NCBI GenBank assembly: GCA_037074505.1
Contig: CM073483.1
Coordinates: 25,655,001-25,719,000 of the forward strand
Direction of reading: 5' to 3'
Length of the DNA: 64,000 bases
From: Albizia julibrissin
Lineage: Eukaryota; Streptophyta; Magnoliopsida; Fabales; Fabaceae
Shown: in pieces, positions 1 to 12,110 of the stretch
How positions within the stretch are numbered: position 1 is the stretch's first letter
How the letters are laid out: each line of letters begins with the position of its first letter
Notes under the pieces: generated by a model
Told to the model about the DNA's origin: nothing
The model's input: the letters and a program-made list of their open reading frames with translations, nothing else
The model's database searches: none
Position numbers and translations under genes: made by a program

Positions 1-30
1 ACTGAGTGAAATGAGGATGAGAAGGTACTA

Positions 31-650
31 GTGAATTATGTGAATTCACATGTTTCTTATGTTTCAAGTACTATTTTTCTAACGGACAATGTCTGTTCTT
101 CTTGGATTTTAGACTCAGGTTCAACAGACCACGTGACTAGGGATCGAGGATTCTATATAGAATACCGTCGGTTACCGGATAGATGTAAGTGGCTTTATGT
201 AGGAAATAATGCAAATATTGAAGTTAAAGGAACCAGAACTTGTAAATTAACTTTGCAAAATGGAAAACATTATTCCTTCATGAAGTGCTTCATGCTCTTG
301 AGATTCGACGAAATTTAGTTTTTGTTAAATTTCTTGTAAATTATGGGTTTGATGTAAAATTTCATGATAAAGTAGCATACATATTTCATAATTTTGTATT
401 TTATGGGTTAGCCTTCCTTACAAAAAAGTTCTTTGTAATGGATATAATTGATGATTATAATATAGATGATTATTTTGCTACTTCTTTGTTGACATAACTA
501 TTTGGCATGCTAGACTAGGTCATATTAATCAAAATAGAATGATTAAATTAGCAAAAGAAGGTTTGTTAGGTTCCATATCCAATATGAAAATATCCTTATG
601 TGAAAATTCTCTAGCAGGCAAGGCAACTAGAAAACCTTTCAATAAGGGAA
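31..650 (+). pseudogene. copia protease and GAG-pre-integrase remnant
   Basis: The retropepsin-type active site reads WILDSGSTDHVT near 102-137, with the D-S-G catalytic triplet intact. The frame breaks near 318. After a shift, the GAG-pre-integrase/HHCC region appears around 500-650 with WHARLGH and CENSLAGK. The last zinc-binding Cys of the usual C-x2-C is Ser. The domain would cleave the polyprotein; here it is interrupted and not functional. Confidence 0.85.
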
Positions 651-1451
651 CATGATCAGAACAACTATTGCAATTAATCCATTCTGACATATGCGGTCCT
701 ATGAGTGTGAGGGCAAGGCACGGAGCTTGGTATTTTATTACTTTTATTGATGAATATTCATGATACGGTTATGTCTAGTTGATCTTACATAAGTATGAGG
801 CTCTTGAGTGCTTTAAACAATATATAAATGAAGTAGAAAATCAAATGGACAATAAAATTAAAGTATTACGTACTGATCTAGGTCGTGAGTATTTGTCTGA
901 TCAATTTAAAGAGCTTTGTGAAGAAAAGGGAATAATTAAGCAGCTAACTATCCCTGACACTCCACAATAGAACGAAGTTACTGAAAGAAGGAATAGAACG
1001 CTTCTAAACATGGTTAGGTCAATGATGGCACAAGCAAACCTACCAATTTCATATTAGGGTATTGCTTTAATGACAGCTACTTTATACTTAACCGTGTGCC
1101 CTCAAAATCAATTACTTCAACACCTTATGAGTTATAACAAAACGCAAGCCAGATTTAAGTATCCCTAGACCATAGGGGTTAACTGCATACATCCATAATG
1201 ATTCTCATAAATATGGGAAATTGGGTCATAGAGGTAAAAAGTGTATCTTTATATGGTACTCTGAACAATCCAAAGGATACGTCTTCATAGGTGAAAATGA
1301 AGATGGAACAGTAACTGAAGTTGAATATAGAGATGCTATATTTCTTGAAAATGAATTCCCTAGTAGGGGAGAAATTGACCGTACTGTATCTCTTTATGAG
1401 ACAAAGGAACAAATAAGTATAGAACATATTGATAAGCAGGAATCATCCTAG
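651..1451 (+). pseudogene. copia integrase remnant
   Basis: The DDE residues can be followed as HSDICGPM near 680, RTDLGREY near 870-895 and NEVTERRNR near 972-1002, so the catalytic D, D and E positions survive. In-frame stops interrupt the core (near 764, 778 and 970, among others). The piece at 1221-1451 (GYVFIGENEDGTVTEVEYRD) matches the C-terminal linker that precedes RT in copia polyproteins. It would have inserted the cDNA into the genome; it is now a pseudogene. Confidence 0.85.
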
Positions 1452-1589
1452 AATGTCAATATAAGTGGGAGCTCAGAAAGGTCAACACAAAGACCTAGAC
1501 AAAAGAAAAGACAGAGACATGAAACTCATACAAGAAAGAGTAACAAGGAAAATATACCTAAGAGATGCTTCCAAATAGAAAGTGAAGCA

Positions 1590-2605
1590 CTTATTGTTAC
1601 TCCTGACGAGGATGATGAACCACGTTCAGTACAAGAAGCTTTATCAAGTTCTGTCAATAATGAATGGAAAAAGGCAATGGAGGAAGAAATGAATTCAATG
1701 AGAAATGATCAAGTTTGGGAATTAATTGACCTACTAAAAGGGCGAAAAGCTATTGGGAATAAGTGGGTTCTAAAAATTAAAAGAAAAGTGGATGGGTCAA
1801 TTGATAAGTATAAGGCACGATTAGTTTTAAAGGGGTATACACAATAGGAAGGTATAGATTATGAAGATACCTTCTCACCCGTAGTATGCTTTAATTCTAT
1901 AAGAATTATTTTAGCAATAGTAAATAGTTTATACTTAGAGTTACATCAGATGGATGTCAAAACTACATTTCTAAATGGTGATCTAGATGAAGAAATCTAT
2001 ATGGAGCAGCCATTAGGTTTCATTGTAAAAGGAAAAGAGAATAAGGTTTGTAAACTCAAAAGGTCTATTTATGGACTCGAGCAATCATCCAGGCAGTGGT
2101 ATTTGAGGTTTCATAAAGCGATAACCTCATATGATTTCCAAATGTTTGAAGAGGACCACTGTGTCTATATTAAGTGTTTTGAGGGTAATTTTGTGATATT
2201 ATCCCTATATGTAGACAATATACTATTGGCTAGAAATAATCTGAATTCTGTTATAGCTATTAAAGAATGGCTTTCATCAAATTTTGAGATGAAAGACATG
2301 GCGAAGCAGAGTATATACGTGGAGTTAAGATCCAAACAGATTGTTCAAAAAGAATCCTATATCTTTCATAAGAAAATTACATTAAGAAGATTCTTGAACG
2401 TTTCAATATGAGCAATTGTAATCCCTTGGATACCCCAGTGGCTTCTGGAGTAACCTTAAGCCCTGATATGTGTCCCAAAACTAAGTCAAATCAAAAGAAA
2501 ATGATGAAAGTTCCCTATGCTAGTGTCGTTTGTAGTCTAATATATGCAATGATGTGTACAAGGCCAGATATCTGCTTTGCAGTAGGATTGGTAAGTAGGT
2601 TCTAA
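1590..2605 (+). pseudogene. copia reverse transcriptase remnant
   Basis: The RVT_2 region starts near 1620 (EWKKAMEEEMNSM), followed by KARLVLKGYTQ with a stop near 1846, then MDVKTTFLNGDLDEEIYMEQP at 1950. The active-site box is YVDN at 2208-2219 in place of YVDD, so the second catalytic Asp is Asn. A frameshift near 2330-2400 separates the thumb region (LDTPVASG, YAMMCTRPDICFAVG). The lost active-site Asp alone would inactivate it. Confidence 0.9.
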
Positions 2606-3160
2606 TCCAATCTGGGTGAGCATCACTAGAAAGCAGTAAAGAGGATCTTGAGATACTTAAAAGGTATATCTAACTATGCACTATGCTTTGAAGGAAGCAA
2701 TCTACACCTAATTGAGTACTCCGATGCTGATTTAGGCAGAGATGAGGAAGAGTGCAGATCGACTTCAGGTTATGTTTTCTTTCTAAACAATGGCGCCATA
2801 TGTTGGAGCAGCAAGAAGCAAGCATGCATTGCTTTACATTCTATGGAAGCTGAGTTTGTTGCATGCACCACAGCTGTACAAGAGGCTTTATGGTTGAAAC
2901 GGTTTATTGAACACCTTGGTTTTGGCAATAAGAGTACTAATCTAGTATTAGTGCACTATGATAATACCGCAGCCATAGCCTATACTAAAGATCCCAAGTA
3001 TCATAGTAAAACAAAGCATATAGATATTAAGTATAATTTTATACGAGATTATATAGAACAAAAAATTGTTACTGTATAACATATTTCGACCAAAAGTAGG
3101 TCGCTGATCCCCTAACCAAACCAATTGCCAAGGAGACATTTGAAAAACATGTAAAGGCAC
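2606..3160 (+). pseudogene. copia RNase H remnant
   Basis: A 143-codon open stretch at 2648-3079 carries the RNase H residues in order: YSDADLG, HSMEAEF and HYDNTAAI, followed by KTKHIDIKYNFIRD. Similarity continues in another frame to about 3160. It is the best-preserved domain of this element, and the D-E-D residues remain. There is no independent start; it is the C-terminus of the broken polyprotein. Confidence 0.88.
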
Positions 3161-4258
3161 TTGGTGTATGTAAAATGTAAAATTGCAAACTTCATGTAAT
3201 AGATTTGTAATTAATTAAAGTATTTAATTATCATTATTGATTTTTATGTATGTATACAAGGTCTAGTGTGTCGTACAGGCTTGTGAGGTTAGCTCTCACA
3301 CACGAGCAATTGCCTTTGACACTTAGGAAGAGTGTGCAAAGATGAGACAATTGTGTTCACCATTAAAGCTCTAGAATGAGTTGATAAGGTATAGAAGAAA
3401 CACAACTATGTTGCCTATATAATAGTGTAGCGTGTCGGGATAAGATCCATAAAAGATAATATAAGTATGGATTGAATCATGGACATGCACTTCCATGATG
3501 CTTGTAGCCAGACATCAAATTCTTCAACATTGACATCTAATTAGGGAGGAAGAATTTGAGTTTAGATACTGGGAGTATCTAGAATTAAGTCTGTACAGTG
3601 TTAATGGCAGAATACAAAACGACGTACACTCTTATGATGTAAGAGTAACATTGTAGCATACTATTCATACCACATATACTAGAGAACAGCAAATGGGAAG
3701 CAAGTAAGGAAATCCTAGCTTAATTGTTGTGTGAGTCCTAAGAAGTTTATAATCCTTTAATAATATCCTTTGACTTTGATAGTATCACAAAGATATATTT
3801 TAGCGACTGCTACTTTAGCATATGTCCTATGATCATGATATATGAGATCTATGGTATTATGTTAGGAAAGCGGTTGATGTATATTAGAGTGTTACCTAGG
3901 AGAAAGAAAGATTGCTTAGAATATACATAAATATGTTAATGTCTGAGACATGCCCTTTATGATATTATTGTTAATAATTTCATAAGTGTGGACACCAAGC
4001 ATACGAGAAAGGTAATCTAAGTTTTATGCTGACTCAAAAGGGATTAGACTAGCCATGTGAAAGTGTATATAAGTAAATCTATGATATTTGAGGTATAATT
4101 TTAAAATCAAGCTACACAAAGAAGGTTGTCTTGTGCTGGTTTTTGTATAAGAGATTTCTAGTACAAACGCCTATATACAGATGTCATGCCTACGTAGTCA
4201 CGACAAAGCACTAAGTATGAAAGAAGGGAGAAAATGAAACGTAACTAATCCACCAAGT
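3161..4258 (+). other. noncoding 3' region of the copia element
   Basis: About 1.1 kb between the end of RNase H and the polypurine tract has no open frame of note and no similarity I recognise. A long untranslated stretch in this position occurs in several plant copia lineages. Confidence 0.5.
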
Positions 4259-4270
4259 GTGAGTGGGAGA
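4259..4270 (+). other. polypurine tract (copia)
   Basis: The run GTGAGTGGGAGA lies directly before the TGTTGG start of the LTR, the expected place for the plus-strand priming site. Position and composition support the call. Confidence 0.75.
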
Positions 4271-4738
4271 TGTTGGAAAATAACTTGGTCTACCTTTGAT
4301 GGATTAGGCCTAAGCCCAAGGTGTTGGGGCAATAATATAAAAGTTTGGGTTGATATATGTGATATTCCCAATTATTAAGAGTCATATTTTAACCGATACA
4401 TTATAACTCTTTAGGAGATAATTTTTTTTCTGATATGCCATGTCTCTCCATCAGAAAAATATATTGTTTCCTTTAAGAAAGGATGCATCGGTAGAAAGGA
4501 AGGGACACGAAGAATGCTATAAATAAGCGTAAAGGGTTCAGTTAAAACAAGTAATCTGGAATACATAAATTCTAGTATATTGATCTCTAATACTTCTACT
4601 ATATTTTCTCTCTTCTTCTTCCTGTCTTGTGGTGTATTTACTGTGCGTCATAATCGTTTTCATCACTGTGATCCCGTTAAGTGTAGGCATTAAAGTTTGA
4701 ATGTCGCACTTCAAGTACGCCCACATATTCTTATAGCA
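4271..4738 (+). repeat. 3' LTR of the copia element
   Basis: It starts with TGTTGGAAAAT immediately after the polypurine tract. A TATA-like CTATAAATA at 4517-4525 is a plausible core promoter, followed by a pyrimidine-rich stretch. The end is estimated from TAGCA near 4738, after which gypsy coding similarity resumes. There is no partner LTR in the window, so the end is uncertain by some tens of bases. Confidence 0.7.
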
Positions 4739-6140
4739 TGAATTGAGAGTAATTCTTGATAATGATTGGTTAACGACGCATAATATTCTGTGAGATTGTA
4801 GAAGAAAAAGTGGTCACTTACCATAATCCACAATTACATGACAGTGCAAAAGTCAACCTTAATTTTCTTTCAGCAGCTAAAGATGAGAGATGTCTAAAGA
4901 AAGGTTGTTAAGGGTACATGATACTCTTCTCCATGCAATTAGTGGCTGGGGTAGCACTTGAAAATATTTCGAAAGTAAAGGAGTTCTTTGTAATGTTCCA
5001 GAGCATATCAGTGGATTGCCTCTGGAAAGGGAAGTAAAGTTTGTACTTGAAATTAAGCCTGGAGCAGAACCGAAGTCCAAAGCCCCATACAAAATGGCTT
5101 TAAATAAAATGGTAGAATTGAAAAAAAAATAGATTGAGGGGCTATTAAAGAAAGGAGTTTATCAAGCCCAATGTTTCACTATGGGGAGCTCTAGTGCTTT
5201 TTGTCAAAATTAGAAAGGTAGAAGCTCGAGAATTATGGGTAGCATCCTGGAATAGCCGAAAGGCTGAATTAAATAAGCTGTGTGTTTTGAGAATGTTGCA
5301 ATGGACTGTATGTCTTATGAATGTTAAACTTGAATGATTAGGTCTTGTGAATGATTGACAATTGATGATATTTTGTGTATTCACAAAGCAAGGCAGAACA
5401 TGAAAAGTATTGGAAAGCAATGTTGAGCACATTGAGCAAGTGTGAGTTTTGGCTTTCAGAAGTTAATTTATGGGCCATGTAGTCTCAAAAGAAGGGGCCT
5501 TGGTGGATCCCAGCAAAGTAGAAGCAGTATTGAACTGGAAAAGCCTAGAAAATATTGCTGAAATATGCATTTTTCTAGGTCACATTGGTTTTCATTGATG
5601 ATTGATATAGCATTTCTCCAGTATTATTTGCCTTTGATAAGGTTGACATGAAAATTTAACATTCTATATGAGGTAATAGTTGTGATACAAGCTTCATAGA
5701 GCTGGAAGAGAGATTGACAACAATATCGATATTGATAATCCCCGATTCATAATTTACCGGTGTGGTCTCGAATTAAAATTGACATATGTTGTCTATAGTA
5801 ATGTGAGCAAGGAAGGGTTGGGATGTGTCCTTATGTAGCAGGACTATATTATGGCATGAGCCTCTCATCAGCTGAAGCCTTACAAACTAAAGTATCCCAT
5901 TCATGAATCTTGAGATAGCATTAATTGTGTGTGCATTGGAAATCTAGAGACCTTATCTCTACAGGGAACCATAGAGTTGTACTGCGAACACAAAAGTTTA
6001 AAAAATATTTGTGTGACCAGAAAGAGTTGAGCATGAGACAAACGTAGATGGATGGAATTACTTAAAGATTACAACCTGGAGGTTAAATATTATCCAGTAT
6101 GGGATAATGTAACTGCAGATGCATTGAGCCGCAAGTTAGT
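4739..6140 (+). pseudogene. Tekay-like Ty3-gypsy pol remnant
   Basis: Chromovirus-type gypsy peptides are scattered over all frames: DWLTTHNIL near 4765-4795 (end of protease), EIKPGAEPKSKAPYKMA near 5050-5100 (RT N-terminus), IDDIL at 5361-5375 (catalytic YxDD region), SKCEFWLSEV near 5438, DPAKVEAVLNW near 5505, an RNase H stretch near 5795-5930, and DYNLEVKYYP and DALSRKL at 6067-6138. About 100 residues of the RT core between 5240 and 5360 are missing or unrecognisable. No integrase follows. It is an old, heavily frameshifted copy that received the copia insertion on its left. Confidence 0.85.
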
Positions 6141-6596
6141 ACAAGCGGCAGCCCTAATGATTCAAGACTAGAAAATTGTTTGAAAATGTTAAGGATCTCA
6201 ATCTCTCTAAACATATTTTGATCAATGGCAATAATATTAGTTAAGCACAACATGAAATGAGAACAACAATATTGAAATTCAAGAAACTCTTGGCTCGTAT
6301 GTAATGCAATGGTTATGCATATATGCATTTACCATCATGTGTATTCGTTTAATGAATATATAGAATTATTGTGAGATGCCCTAAGACTTTATGGACTAGT
6401 GTGTTTATAGGTTGGTGTGAGTATTCAGAATATAATAGGCAAACGCCTACGAGATTATATGACTATGTGAATAAATGCTTTGGTTCAGTAGAAGATAGGT
6501 AAATGCTCGTGTAATGTTGAGACTGGAGAGACCAAATGTTTGGTATAGACTAATGGTACAATATTTGTAATTGAGAAATGCTCTCTTGATGATTGA
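6141..6596 (+). other. gypsy 3' noncoding remnant
   Basis: No coding signal. Stretches around 6300-6360 resemble 44730-44790, the 3' region of another Tekay-like copy in this window, including a shared sequence around ATTCGT and ATGAATATAT. It is therefore the 3' untranslated part of the same element, cut by the LTR inserted at about 6597. Confidence 0.6.
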
Positions 6597-9550
6597 TGTG
6601 ATCCAAGGGTTTGTTTAATGTGCCTTGTGAACATTACATTATTATATATGATTAGTTTTGATGATGTCAAATATAGATACCAAATATCAAGAGCAAAAAG
6701 TTTTCATAATATACTTATCTCCTATATTGACTATATTTAATGTTGCATATCTTGTAGATTAGTCAAGCAAAAAAAGAAAGAGATTAAAGAAAGAAGAACT
6801 TAATTAACCTCAAGCTGGCACACTCAAGCTCTGGGTGAGTACTCGAGTTCTGATGTGAAGTGAACTTGAGTCCTGGAAGTTTTCCACTAAGAGTTTCTTC
6901 CTGAGAGTTTGATGTCATAAATACAAGGCTAGAGAACTCAAGTTCTAGATGAGCACTCGAGTTGTGGACTAAAATGCACTTGAGTTGTCAAGTTAACTCC
7001 TGTGAGTTTGTTCCAGAAGCTTAGCCAGAATGTTGCATAGGCTAGAGAACTTGAGTGTTGATATTGAACTTGAGTTATGGTGTGAAGTGCACTCAAGTTG
7101 AGATAAGAACTTTCACAAGTTTTAAAATAGAAGCTGAGCCAGAATCTGATGTAATCATGTGCACTCGAGTTTTGGAATAGTACTTGAGTTTTAGTTCAAG
7201 TTGCACTCGAGTTCTACTATAGCACTTCCATGAGTTTTTGGTAGAAACCAACATCCTAATGTTGCAGGAGTTGAGAACTTGAGTTTGCTAAGAAAAACTC
7301 GAGTTTGGAAGCACTCTATTCTACTCTGTTTTACATTTAGCATGATATAGCTTTGATATTTTAGAAAAATCTCTCCAACCATACTTATGGTTGAGTTGAA
7401 ACTAGTTGTATATGAAACTATATTCCCAATGCATCAAATAGACACCAAGATCAATATCAAAGGAGTTCAGATGAAAGATATATTAAATTCAGAAATTGAT
7501 AGTGGAATTTCTCAATTCAATTCAGAACAGTTTTAGTTATTTGGATGTATCTCACAAAATAGACACCCAATTGAAGTTAACCTAGTTACATATGAAACTA
7601 GATTCCAAAAGCCTTTCAACAACGGCAAGATTATAGTCAACTAAAAACAACTAGAAGAGACATGAACTTCAGAAGTTCACAGTCGTACAAAGATGTTGCA
7701 AGAACTTTCAATTAATTTGAGCTAATTCTTTTTGCATTGGAAAGAAGACTTGAAGACCTTTCTAGGATATGATATGTGTCAAATTTGGAGTTATATTAAA
7801 AAAGGTTATGCCCACTGGAAGTTTCTGCCCAGATCACTCGAGTGATGGTTTGTGAACTCGAGTAATTCAACATCATTGGAAGGAATTTTGCAAGTGACTC
7901 ACAAAGGTTTTGAGAGTTGAAGTAGAATACTCAAGTGATATTTTTGAGCACTTGAGTGATAAGGCTTAAGAGCACTTGAGTGAATTGGTGATTACTCGAG
8001 TAATGGTGCAAAGTTTCAACGAGGCACTTCCAGAGAAAAACTTAGAAGCTAGCAAAATAGGAAGAACTTGAGTTTGGGAGAAAAACTCAAGTTTTGGTGA
8101 AAGGAAAACTCGAGTTTAGAAATAAACTTCCGTAAGTTTCAACTAGAGACTCATGGAGAAAAATTAAAGTACAAAGAGAACTTAAGTTTCCAAGCAGAAC
8201 TCGAGTGCTGGACAGAAGTGGTGATGTCAACTAGCAAGTCACTCGCGATGGTTATACAAATTTAGACAAAGCTTACTTGAGTGAGTAAGTTGTCACTCGA
8301 GTGATGACAAGAAACTCGTGAGACTTCAGCAAGTCACTCTCTGATAAACCAAGAGTGATAAAATACAAGAACTCAAGCACTCGATTTGGTCTATAAAGAA
8401 CTCGAGTGATCATTTTTCACTCGAGTGATATTAAATCACATTCGAGTAGAGGTTTATCATCTTTTGAAAATCAACGTCTCAGATTTCTCCATAATCTTGC
8501 AAACTCATTTAAACCTTGATTATATTGCTTCTAATCATTCCTAATCATCACCAATCAAGTTTACATGAGGATTATAGGTGAATGAACTTTGAGTAGAACT
8601 TAACGACCAAAATACAATTTGTGTTAGAATCTCCAACGGTCATATTTCTGTAAAGCGACAAGATTACAACAGGAATACCAACGGGCCTAATATATACTTC
8701 AACATATCCAACGGTCATCAGAGCTACATCAACTATAAATTGAAAAGCATTAAAAACAATCAAAAGAGTGAGCATTTTCACTGTCAAAATGCCAACACTC
8801 TAATGTTTATCTCATTGCTCTCTGTTTTTTGTATCATTTATTATTAAGAGTGAGATTATTTTTATTATATTTCAGTGAGTATCATATCTACTCTGTAAGA
8901 GAGCCTGTAAATCTTTATAAACATATTTGTGAGTTGAAGGTAGAAGAACCTTAAGAGGGTTGAATTTGTTAGGGAAGTAGTAGGGAGAATTCTCCTAAGA
9001 CTTTCTTCTTGTAAGACTTACAAGGTGTAAGTAGTAGAGAACCTTGCTGCTCGTAAAACTTACAAGGGTGTATGTAGAAGAGAATGTTACTGCTCGTAAG
9101 ACTTGCATGGGTAAGAGAGAGAGAGAGATCTTCAGGATTGCTCTGCTTATAAGATTTTCCTTAAGGGGGAGTTAACCTTACAGTGAGTAAGGGGGAGTAA
9201 CTCAGTAAGAGTTTTGTAAAAGATTTCGCAAGTGCCTAGCTAAACTTGTGGATTGTAAAGGATTTTCTTATGCTAGGTTAAACAAGAAGATAGTGGATTG
9301 AAAATCTTAAAAGGAGCTTGGGGACTAGATGTAGGTCATTGAGGATTGGACTGAACTAAGATAAATCACTATTTTCATCTTCTCTTCCTAAGCTCTTATA
9401 TTTTTAGCATACATTATTTAAATGGTTTATTTATGTCTGATTACTTCCATACTTATTGTTTTCACTAAAATGCAAAATGATTTTCAAAATTCTTAAGTTT
9501 TTATCTTACACCCAATTTACCCCTCTCTTGGGTGTCAGCCGAATCTAACA
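6597..9550 (+). repeat. SIRE-like copia LTR, probably solo
   Basis: The right end is GAATCTAACA at 9541-9550, preceded by a CACCCAATT...CTTGGGTGTCAG stretch that also ends the LTR at 15659-18247. The left end is estimated near TGTGATCC at 6597. No primer-binding site or gag follows, and gypsy 3' sequence lies on both sides, so a solo LTR is the simplest reading. At about 2.95 kb it is long for a copia LTR. No TSD was found, perhaps because the ends have diverged. Confidence 0.75.
6840..8450. repeat. array of degenerate units centred on ACTCGAGT
   Basis: At least 13 exact CTCGAG hexamers lie in about 1.6 kb, mostly as AACTCGAGTT or CACTCGAGTG, plus many one-base variants (ACTTGAGT, ACTCAAGT). 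Spacing is irregular, about 30-120 bases, with partly similar intervening text such as GTGCACTCGAGTT. The second LTR of the family has an equivalent array, so the array is a property of the LTR. No function is known to me. Confidence 0.85.
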
Positions 9551-10150
9551 TATATAAATATAGTAGTAGCTTGAGAAGTAGGTGATAGAGCCTATGATGT
9601 GTTCAGACTCATTGTTGGACTGTGTGACTTGGGATTGTAAGACTAAATATGGATTCAACATAAATATTAGAATGTATGTCCAAAGGCCATAAAACCTTTT
9701 AAACTGGTGTGTCCTTAGGTTTGCAAAATAGATAAGCATTTAAATTGTAACGAGTAAAGGTTCAAGGCAGTAAGACTCATTGTACAAGTTGGTTTGGGGC
9801 AGACACCCTGGGCCGTAAGACCAACGTGCTTAAAATCATGGTCATTTCCTAACGCTATGGTATTGTACTAGTGAGTCTAAGACATGTACTCTGATAGATT
9901 ACTAAGGGTTATTTGAAGCAATCTGTGGAATTCTGGGGACTCCATACCTGTAGTATGAGAGCCTCCAACACTTGACATTTGTGAGACACGTAATAATTGA
10001 GCTACATGGTCTGTGAGCTTGCATAAGAAAAAGGAAGACTGAATAATGGAAGAGATAGGATAGGAAATAAGATGTGAATCCCCAAGGTATAGTTGAATCT
10101 ATACGATATTCAAAATTTCAGAGACAAAATTTTATTGATGGGGGGAGAGC
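9551..10150 (+). other. Tekay-like 3' untranslated region ending in a polypurine tract
   Basis: It contains several copies of a GTAAGAC-type motif (near 9638, 9768 and 9809) also seen at 44800-45720. It ends in GGGGGAGAGC at 10141-10150, a polypurine tract immediately before the TGTAACACCCC start of an LTR. It continues the element seen at 4739-6596 after removal of the inserted LTR. Confidence 0.75.
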
Positions 10151-11198
10151 TGTAACACCCCAAATTTTTGTCACAAAAAATCCTTAAATATTTGATTATA
10201 CTCAAAGGAATTAAATGGTGAATTTTGGTGCACTTGAGGTAGCCAAAATGTTGGAAATAGTGGTTACATGAAATTTTTGGCTAAGTAAGACATAAAGCCT
10301 AATTTCTATTTTAAAAAATGCCTAACATTGAAGCCTAAAATTTAGTATGGAAGATCACAATTTTTTGCCCAAAATATATTGGAAAAGTCGACGAAAAAGA
10401 AAGGGGAAGAAGAAAATAGCAATTAGTACAAAAATTGATGAAAATGTAAGGGTAAAATAGTCATTTAACTAATAAAAATCAAGAGCCAATATCTTCCCTT
10501 TATTTAAGCACAAAGTCAGCCAAAGGAAGTAAAAACAAGAGGAAATAAGATTTTGCCACATATATGGACATGTGGAAGCATAAAAATGCCATATGAAAAA
10601 AGAAGATATATAAAATTGCCAAGTGTAAAAGAATTGGAATAAAATATTATATAATTATAAAGAGGTGGAATATGATTTTATTAAGATCATTCCAGCCTCT
10701 TTTGAGCTCATTTTCGTTTAACCAATAAGAAAAGAAGAGAGAGAAAGAGCTAAGGCAAAGCAAGAAGCAAGGAGAAGACAAGGGTAAGAAACAAGGTTCT
10801 TGGTCCATTTTCACTAGGTAAACCACCTTTCTAGCTTAAAAAATCATCATGAATCTTGTTTCCTTTTTTAAGAGCCTCATTTCTATAGTTTTTGTTTTTT
10901 TAGGAGAAGGTGTTTTGAGCCATCTTGCAAGAGCGAAAGTTGGAAGATCAATAAAAGAACTCGAGAAGGAGTAAAAGCTAAGCAAGGGTATCATTTTGAC
11001 ATATATGTTACGTTATTTGGTTGAGTTTTTGGACTTGTTATTTTTGCCCTAATTTCGGTCATATAGGGTTTGTTAGGGTTCATGAAGCTTTGACCATATA
11101 TATGTGATTATATGTTGTTTTGAAAGCATATAAGCTAAGTTTGGTGGTTAACTTGTGAATTGTTGAGTGGAACCTTAATTGTTTGGTTTGAATAGGAT
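10151..11198 (+). repeat. Tekay-like gypsy LTR, 3' copy, interrupted
   Basis: It starts TGTAACACCCCAAA after the polypurine tract, the usual LTR start of this plant chromovirus type. It aligns by eye with the LTRs starting at 13730 and 50263, sharing TGGTGAATTTTGGTGCACTT, the GTTACATGAAATTTTTG stretch and the purine-rich AGAGAGAAAGAGC stretch. The downstream part is replaced by a trinucleotide tract at 11199. Confidence 0.8.
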
Positions 11199-12110
11199 AC
11201 TAGTAGTAGTAGTCATAGTAGTTGTAGTAGTAGTAGTGATAGTCGTGGTAGTAGTAGTAGTGATAGTAGTCATGGTAGTGGTAGTAGTGGTAGTAGTTGT
11301 GGTGGTAGTGGTAGTAATGGTAGTAGTGGTAGTGGTAGTAGTGGTGGTAGTCGTAGTCGTAGTCGTAGTAGTAGTACTAGTAGTACTAGTAGTGGTAGTA
11401 GTGGTAGTGGTAGTAGTCGTGGTAGTAATGGTGGTGGTGGTAGTCATAATCGTGGTAGTAGTAGTATTGGTGGTGGTGGTGGTGGTGGTGGTGGTGGTGG
11501 TGGTGGTGGTGGTGATAGTAGTCGTAGTGGTAGTAGTGGTAGTAGTGGTGGTGGTGGTGGTAGTGGTAGTGGTCGTAGTAGTAGTAGTGGTAGTGGTAGT
11601 GGCAGTGGTAGTCGTGGTGGTAGTGGCAGTAGTAATCATGGTAGTGGTGGTGGTGGTAGTAGTCGTGGTGGTGGTGGTGGTTCTAGTAGTAGTAGTGTAG
11701 TGTTGGTAGTAGTAGTGGTAGTAGTCATAGTAGTGGTAGTTGTGGTAGTGGTAGTCGTGGTAGTAGTGTTAGTGGTAGTCATGGTAGTTGTGGTAGTCAT
11801 AGTCGTGATAGTAGTGGTTGTGGTTGTAGTGGTGGTGGTAGTCATAGTGGTAGTAGCGTTAGTGGTGGTGGTGGTGGTGGTGGTAGTGGTAGTGGTAATA
11901 GTCGTAGTGTTATTAGTGGTGGTAGTGGTGGTGATGGTGGTGGTGGTGGTAGTAGTGGTAGTGGTAGTGGTGGTGGTAGTAGTGGCAGTAGTAGTATTGG
12001 TGGTAGTGGTGGTGGTGGTGGTGGTGGTAGTAGTCGTAGTCGTAGTGGTGGTGGTGATAGTGGTAGTAATGGTGGTGGTCATAGTAGTAGTGGCAGTAGT
12101 GGTGGTGGTA
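11199..12110. repeat. degenerate GTR trinucleotide tract, about 0.9 kb
   Basis: Almost the entire 910 bases are GTA, GTG or GTC triplets in varied order, with a pure GGT run near 11467-11512 and a higher-order look of GGTAGTAGT blocks. The composition opens long frames on both strands (poly-Val in one direction, poly-Thr in the other), but these are artefacts. It probably grew by slippage from a short triplet run inside the gypsy LTR. Confidence 0.97.

Larger units (their letters stand above)
1..4738 (+). mobile_element. Ty1-copia LTR retrotransposon, 3' part, decayed
   Basis: The domain order protease, GAG-pre-integrase, integrase, reverse transcriptase, RNase H, polypurine tract and 3' LTR is that of Ty1-copia. 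The 5' LTR and gag lie before the window. Every domain has stops or frameshifts, so the copy is dead. It sits inside an older gypsy element: coding similarity to a Tekay-like pol starts just after its LTR, around 4750. The LTR end near 4738 is approximate, and the TSD cannot be checked because the left end is missing. Confidence 0.9.

Noticed and set aside
6840..8450. Possible CRISPR-like or satellite array from the repeated ACTCGAGT
   Set aside because: Spacing is irregular, the conserved part is only 8-10 bases, spacers are not unique, and the DNA is a plant LTR.
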